Position numbers and translations under genes: made by a program. A DNA stretch of 64,000 bases from Roseovarius atlanticus. Its GTDB lineage: Bacteria > Pseudomonadota > Alphaproteobacteria > Rhodobacterales > Rhodobacteraceae. The stretch lies in the NCBI RefSeq assembly GCF_001441615.1, contig NZ_LAXJ01000007.1, forward strand, positions 214,283 to 278,282, read 5' to 3'. Below are positions 61,929 to 64,000 of the stretch, piece by piece. How positions within the stretch are numbered: position 1 is the stretch's first letter; every line of letters begins with the position of its first letter. Below the pieces are notes generated by a model that saw only the letters and a list, made by a program, of their open reading frames with translations, ran no database searches and was not told the origin of the DNA.

Positions 61929-62912
61929 TTACTCGCCGGTGATCGCACCCGCGCCGACCTTTTCGATCAGCTTTTCATGCGCGACCTTCTGGTTCTCGTG
62001 GAACGTGGCGAGGTCCTCGCCCTTCATCATCTTCTCGCAGGTCAGGCCGTCGGACTTGCAGAATGCCTGCCATTCCTCGCTGTCGAACAGCTCCTGGAAC
62101 AGGTTCACGTACCATTCCACCGCCTCGGGATCCATGTCCGGCGGGCCGTTCACGGAGCGCTGCATGTAATACTCGATCTCCACGCCCAGTTCCTTGGCCG
62201 TCGGCACGTCCGGGAAGGCCGGCATGCGTTCGGCCGAGAATTGGACCAGCGGCTTGGTGTTGCCCGCGCGCCAGAACTCCATCTGCTCGGCGGGGTTGTT
62301 CACCGTGCTGTCGATCTGGTTGCCCACGAGGTTCTTGGCCACCGTACCACCGCCCGGGAACGGGATGTAGGTCACGTCATAGCCGAACTCGGCTTCCATC
62401 ATCGCGGTCAGAACGCTGTCTTCCTGGCCCGATCCGGTGCCGCCGACCTTCCAGTTCTTGCCGGCCTCGGACACAGCAGCGTTGAAGCTGTCGAGGTCGG
62501 TGATGTCCTCGCGGTCGGTGTTGACCCACAACAGGAACGTGTCCATCGCCATCAGGCCGATGGGCGTGAACTCGGTCACGTCGATGCCAAGATCCTCCTG
62601 GATGATCGGCGTGGTGTAGAAGCTGTTCAGCGTCATCATGACGGTGTGGTTGTCACCCGCCTTGTCCTGCATATAGCGCAGCGCCTCGGCGCCTGAACCG
62701 CCCGGCTTGTTGATCGGGATGAACGGACGCGGGCTCAGGTCCTTCTTCTGGATAAGGCCCTGCAACAGGCGCGCGATCTGGTCCGCCCCACCGCCGGTGC
62801 CGGCCATGATGATGAACTCGACCGGCTTTTTCGGCTGCCATTCCGCCAGCGCTGCCGGCGCCGTCAATGCCAGTGCGGACGCACTCGCAACAAGTAGCTT
62901 AAAGGTATTCAT
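61929..62912 (-). CDS. tctC: TctC-type tripartite transporter binding protein
   Basis: 327 residues from the ATG at 62912, with GGGAGG before it. The signal peptide is KLLVASASALALTAPAALAEW. The family opening PKKPVEFIIMAGTGGGADQIARLL and PFIPINKPGGSGAEALRYM follow, and later PFPGGGTVAKNLVGNQIDSTVNNPAEQ. It is a periplasmic carboxylate binder. It is first in the tctCBA operon, followed by a stem-loop that may let it be made in excess. Confidence 0.92.
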   Translation of the reverse strand: MNTFKLLVASASALALTAPAALAEWQPKKPVEFIIMAGTGGGADQIARLLQGLIQKKDLSPRPFIPINKPGGSGAEALRYMQDKAGDNHTVMMTLNSFYTTPIIQEDLGIDVTEFTPIGLMAMDTFLLWVNTDREDITDLDSFNAAVSEAGKNWKVGGTGSGQEDSVLTAMMEAEFGYDVTYIPFPGGGTVAKNLVGNQIDSTVNNPAEQMEFWRAGNTKPLVQFSAERMPAFPDVPTAKELGVEIEYYMQRSVNGPPDMDPEAVEWYVNLFQELFDSEEWQAFCKSDGLTCEKMMKGEDLATFHENQKVAHEKLIEKVGAGAITGE

Positions 62913-63032
62913 GGTTATCCTCCCTATGGTCTCCATGTGTGTCAGGGCTGGTGCGCGTTCATTCTTGACGTGTTTGGCGCGTGCCCCATTCCTGGTCGTC
63001 TGCTCAGTCTTCGCCGGACCTCCCCTCTCTCC

Positions 63033-63905
63033 TCAATGAACCATGATGACCGGGAAATCCGCCTCGGCGACAACGACTTGCGAGTTGCCACCGAACAGGG
63101 ATTCCCGTTCGTAACTGTCGTGATAGGCGCCGATGATCAGCATCCCGGCGCCCGCGGCGCGGGTTTCCGACAAAAGCTGCCGGCCGACGTTGCGCCCCTC
63201 GGCCTTGAAAAGCCGGATGTCGGACGCGACGCCGCGCAGTTCGAGATAGCGCTGCAACTGGTCCGCCCCGGGATGCTCGTCCTTGGGGCTGTCACCGGTA
63301 TGCAGGATCGTGACCTTCTTGGCGTTGGATATGATCGGCATCGCCATCGCCACGGCGCGTGTCGCCTCGAGCGATCCGTTCCAGCCGATGGTGACGTGAT
63401 CCGCGAAACCGGCGTCTGTAACGTCCTGGTCGGGGCACATCATCACCGGACGGCCCGAAGAAAACAGCGCCGATTTCAAGGTGTTGACCCCGAGGTTCAT
63501 CTTCTGGTCCGGTTTGGCAACGCAGACAAGGTCGCACAGGCGACCGTATCTTTGCACCGCATCGACCTGCTTGCCCTCATACTCGATGAACCGGGTCGTG
63601 GGCTTGTCCAACTCGTGATCGGCGATCTCGAGCCCGAGTTTTCTGGCTTGCTTCTCGAACTCACCGTAGAGCTGGTCCCGGGTCACGTCGGCATTGGCAT
63701 GCGCCGCATCCTCGATCTGACGGCGCAGCATGGTCGGGATCACGACGCCGTAAGGCATCATGTCCTCGGTCTTGGGATGGCAATGCACCACGCGGACCCG
63801 GGCGCCGAAGCGCCGCGCCAGGGCGGCGGCGTGGGCAAAGACGTTGTCGCCTTTGCCGTCGCCCCGCACCGGAAGCATAATGCTGTGGATGGAGTCGTAA
63901 GCCAT
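63033..63905 (-). CDS. Universal stress protein, tandem UspA type
   Basis: 290 residues, about twice a single Usp domain. The N-terminal half (IHSIMLPVRGDGKGDNVFAHAAALARRFGARVRVVHCH) is diverged. The C-terminal half keeps VTIGWNGSLEATRAVAMAMP and the nucleotide-binding G-x2-G-x9-GS-like run IIGAYHDSYERESLFGGNSQVVV. It is cytosolic and probably ATP-binding. It starts 3 bases after the formate-THF ligase stop. Confidence 0.88.
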   Translation of the reverse strand: MAYDSIHSIMLPVRGDGKGDNVFAHAAALARRFGARVRVVHCHPKTEDMMPYGVVIPTMLRRQIEDAAHANADVTRDQLYGEFEKQARKLGLEIADHELDKPTTRFIEYEGKQVDAVQRYGRLCDLVCVAKPDQKMNLGVNTLKSALFSSGRPVMMCPDQDVTDAGFADHVTIGWNGSLEATRAVAMAMPIISNAKKVTILHTGDSPKDEHPGADQLQRYLELRGVASDIRLFKAEGRNVGRQLLSETRAAGAGMLIIGAYHDSYERESLFGGNSQVVVAEADFPVIMVH

Positions 63906-63908
63906 GGC

Positions 63909-64000
63909 TCAGAACAATCCTTCGATTTCGCCCTGGTCGTTCAGGCGTATGGATTCAGACGCCGGCCGACTGGGCAGGCCGGGCATGGTCATGATCTCGC
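63909..64000 (-). CDS. fhs: Formate-tetrahydrofolate ligase, 3' end
   Basis: Only about 30 C-terminal residues are in the window: EIMTMPGLPSRPASESIRLND followed by a short GEIEGLF tail. That is the highly conserved end of Fhs (MPGLP then a final GLF). The gene continues beyond the window edge. It makes 10-formyl-THF in C1 metabolism, and its stop lies 3 bases before the Usp start. Confidence 0.85.
   Translation of the reverse strand, partial: EIMTMPGLPSRPASESIRLNDQGEIEGLF

Noticed and set aside
1..64000. CRISPR arrays, insertion sequences, prophage genes, rRNA
   Set aside because: No regularly spaced repeats, transposase motifs, phage structural genes or rRNA segments were seen anywhere in the window.

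Overview
The window looks like a chromosomal segment of a Rhodobacteraceae/Roseobacter-group alphaproteobacterium. The evidence is high GC, the sox gene order, a 5-aminolevulinate synthase (Shemin pathway), TRAP and TTT transporters, an eut/doe-type ectoine block, and intergenic repeat families common in that group. All calls come from reading the sequence and translations; no database search was run.

Region 1 (1-16.4 kb) is housekeeping and accessory: the 3' end of map, a degenerate non-coding stretch, ileS-DUF3253-benE (minus strand), a group III truncated haemoglobin, a tightly overlapping ycjX-GNAT-ycjF operon, truA, tRNA-Arg(TCT), a two-gene molybdenum hydroxylase (IorA/IorB type), a DadA-like flavoprotein, and a GlxA/CdhR-type AraC regulator.

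Region 2 (15.5-23.4 kb) is a plus-strand operon divergent from that regulator. It joins carnitine breakdown (BKACE cleavage enzyme, carnitine dehydrogenase fused to betainyl-CoA thioesterase) to an upstream CoA module (acyl-CoA dehydrogenase, NDP-forming acyl-CoA ligase, CaiD-like hydratase), plus an SDR and a lipocalin lipoprotein. Together they could carry gamma-butyrobetaine through carnitine to glycine betaine and acetoacetate.

Region 3 (23.5-33.9 kb) is a C4-dicarboxylate TRAP system (dctPQM) with its dctBD sensor-regulator pair and an acyltransferase in between. DctD has lost the GAFTGA loop and a proper Walker A lysine. The dctP upstream region has tandem DctD-type dyads but no GG-N10-GC promoter. 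A histidine kinase/response regulator pair and a thioredoxin-like protein follow.

Region 4 (33.9-50.9 kb) starts with a low-GC Imm11-like island. It then has a metallo-beta-lactamase-fold protein and a complete thiosulfate-oxidation locus: soxS-R-T (plus strand) divergent from soxV-W, then soxXYZA, then soxBCDEF. A DUF302 gene and hemA follow soxF, and there is a second YeeE/YedE transporter. A terminator and palindromic candidate operators divide the sox locus into transcription units.

Region 5 (50.9-58.1 kb) is a compressed ectoine/hydroxyectoine catabolic block (eutB, eutC, asnC, ssd, atf) lacking the transporter, eutA and the hydrolase/deacetylase genes, followed by an SH3-like secreted protein and a ketopantoate-reductase-like enzyme.

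Region 6 (58.2-64 kb) has an ScfR-like XRE regulator, a tctCBA tricarboxylate-type transporter, a universal stress protein, and the 3' end of formate-tetrahydrofolate ligase.
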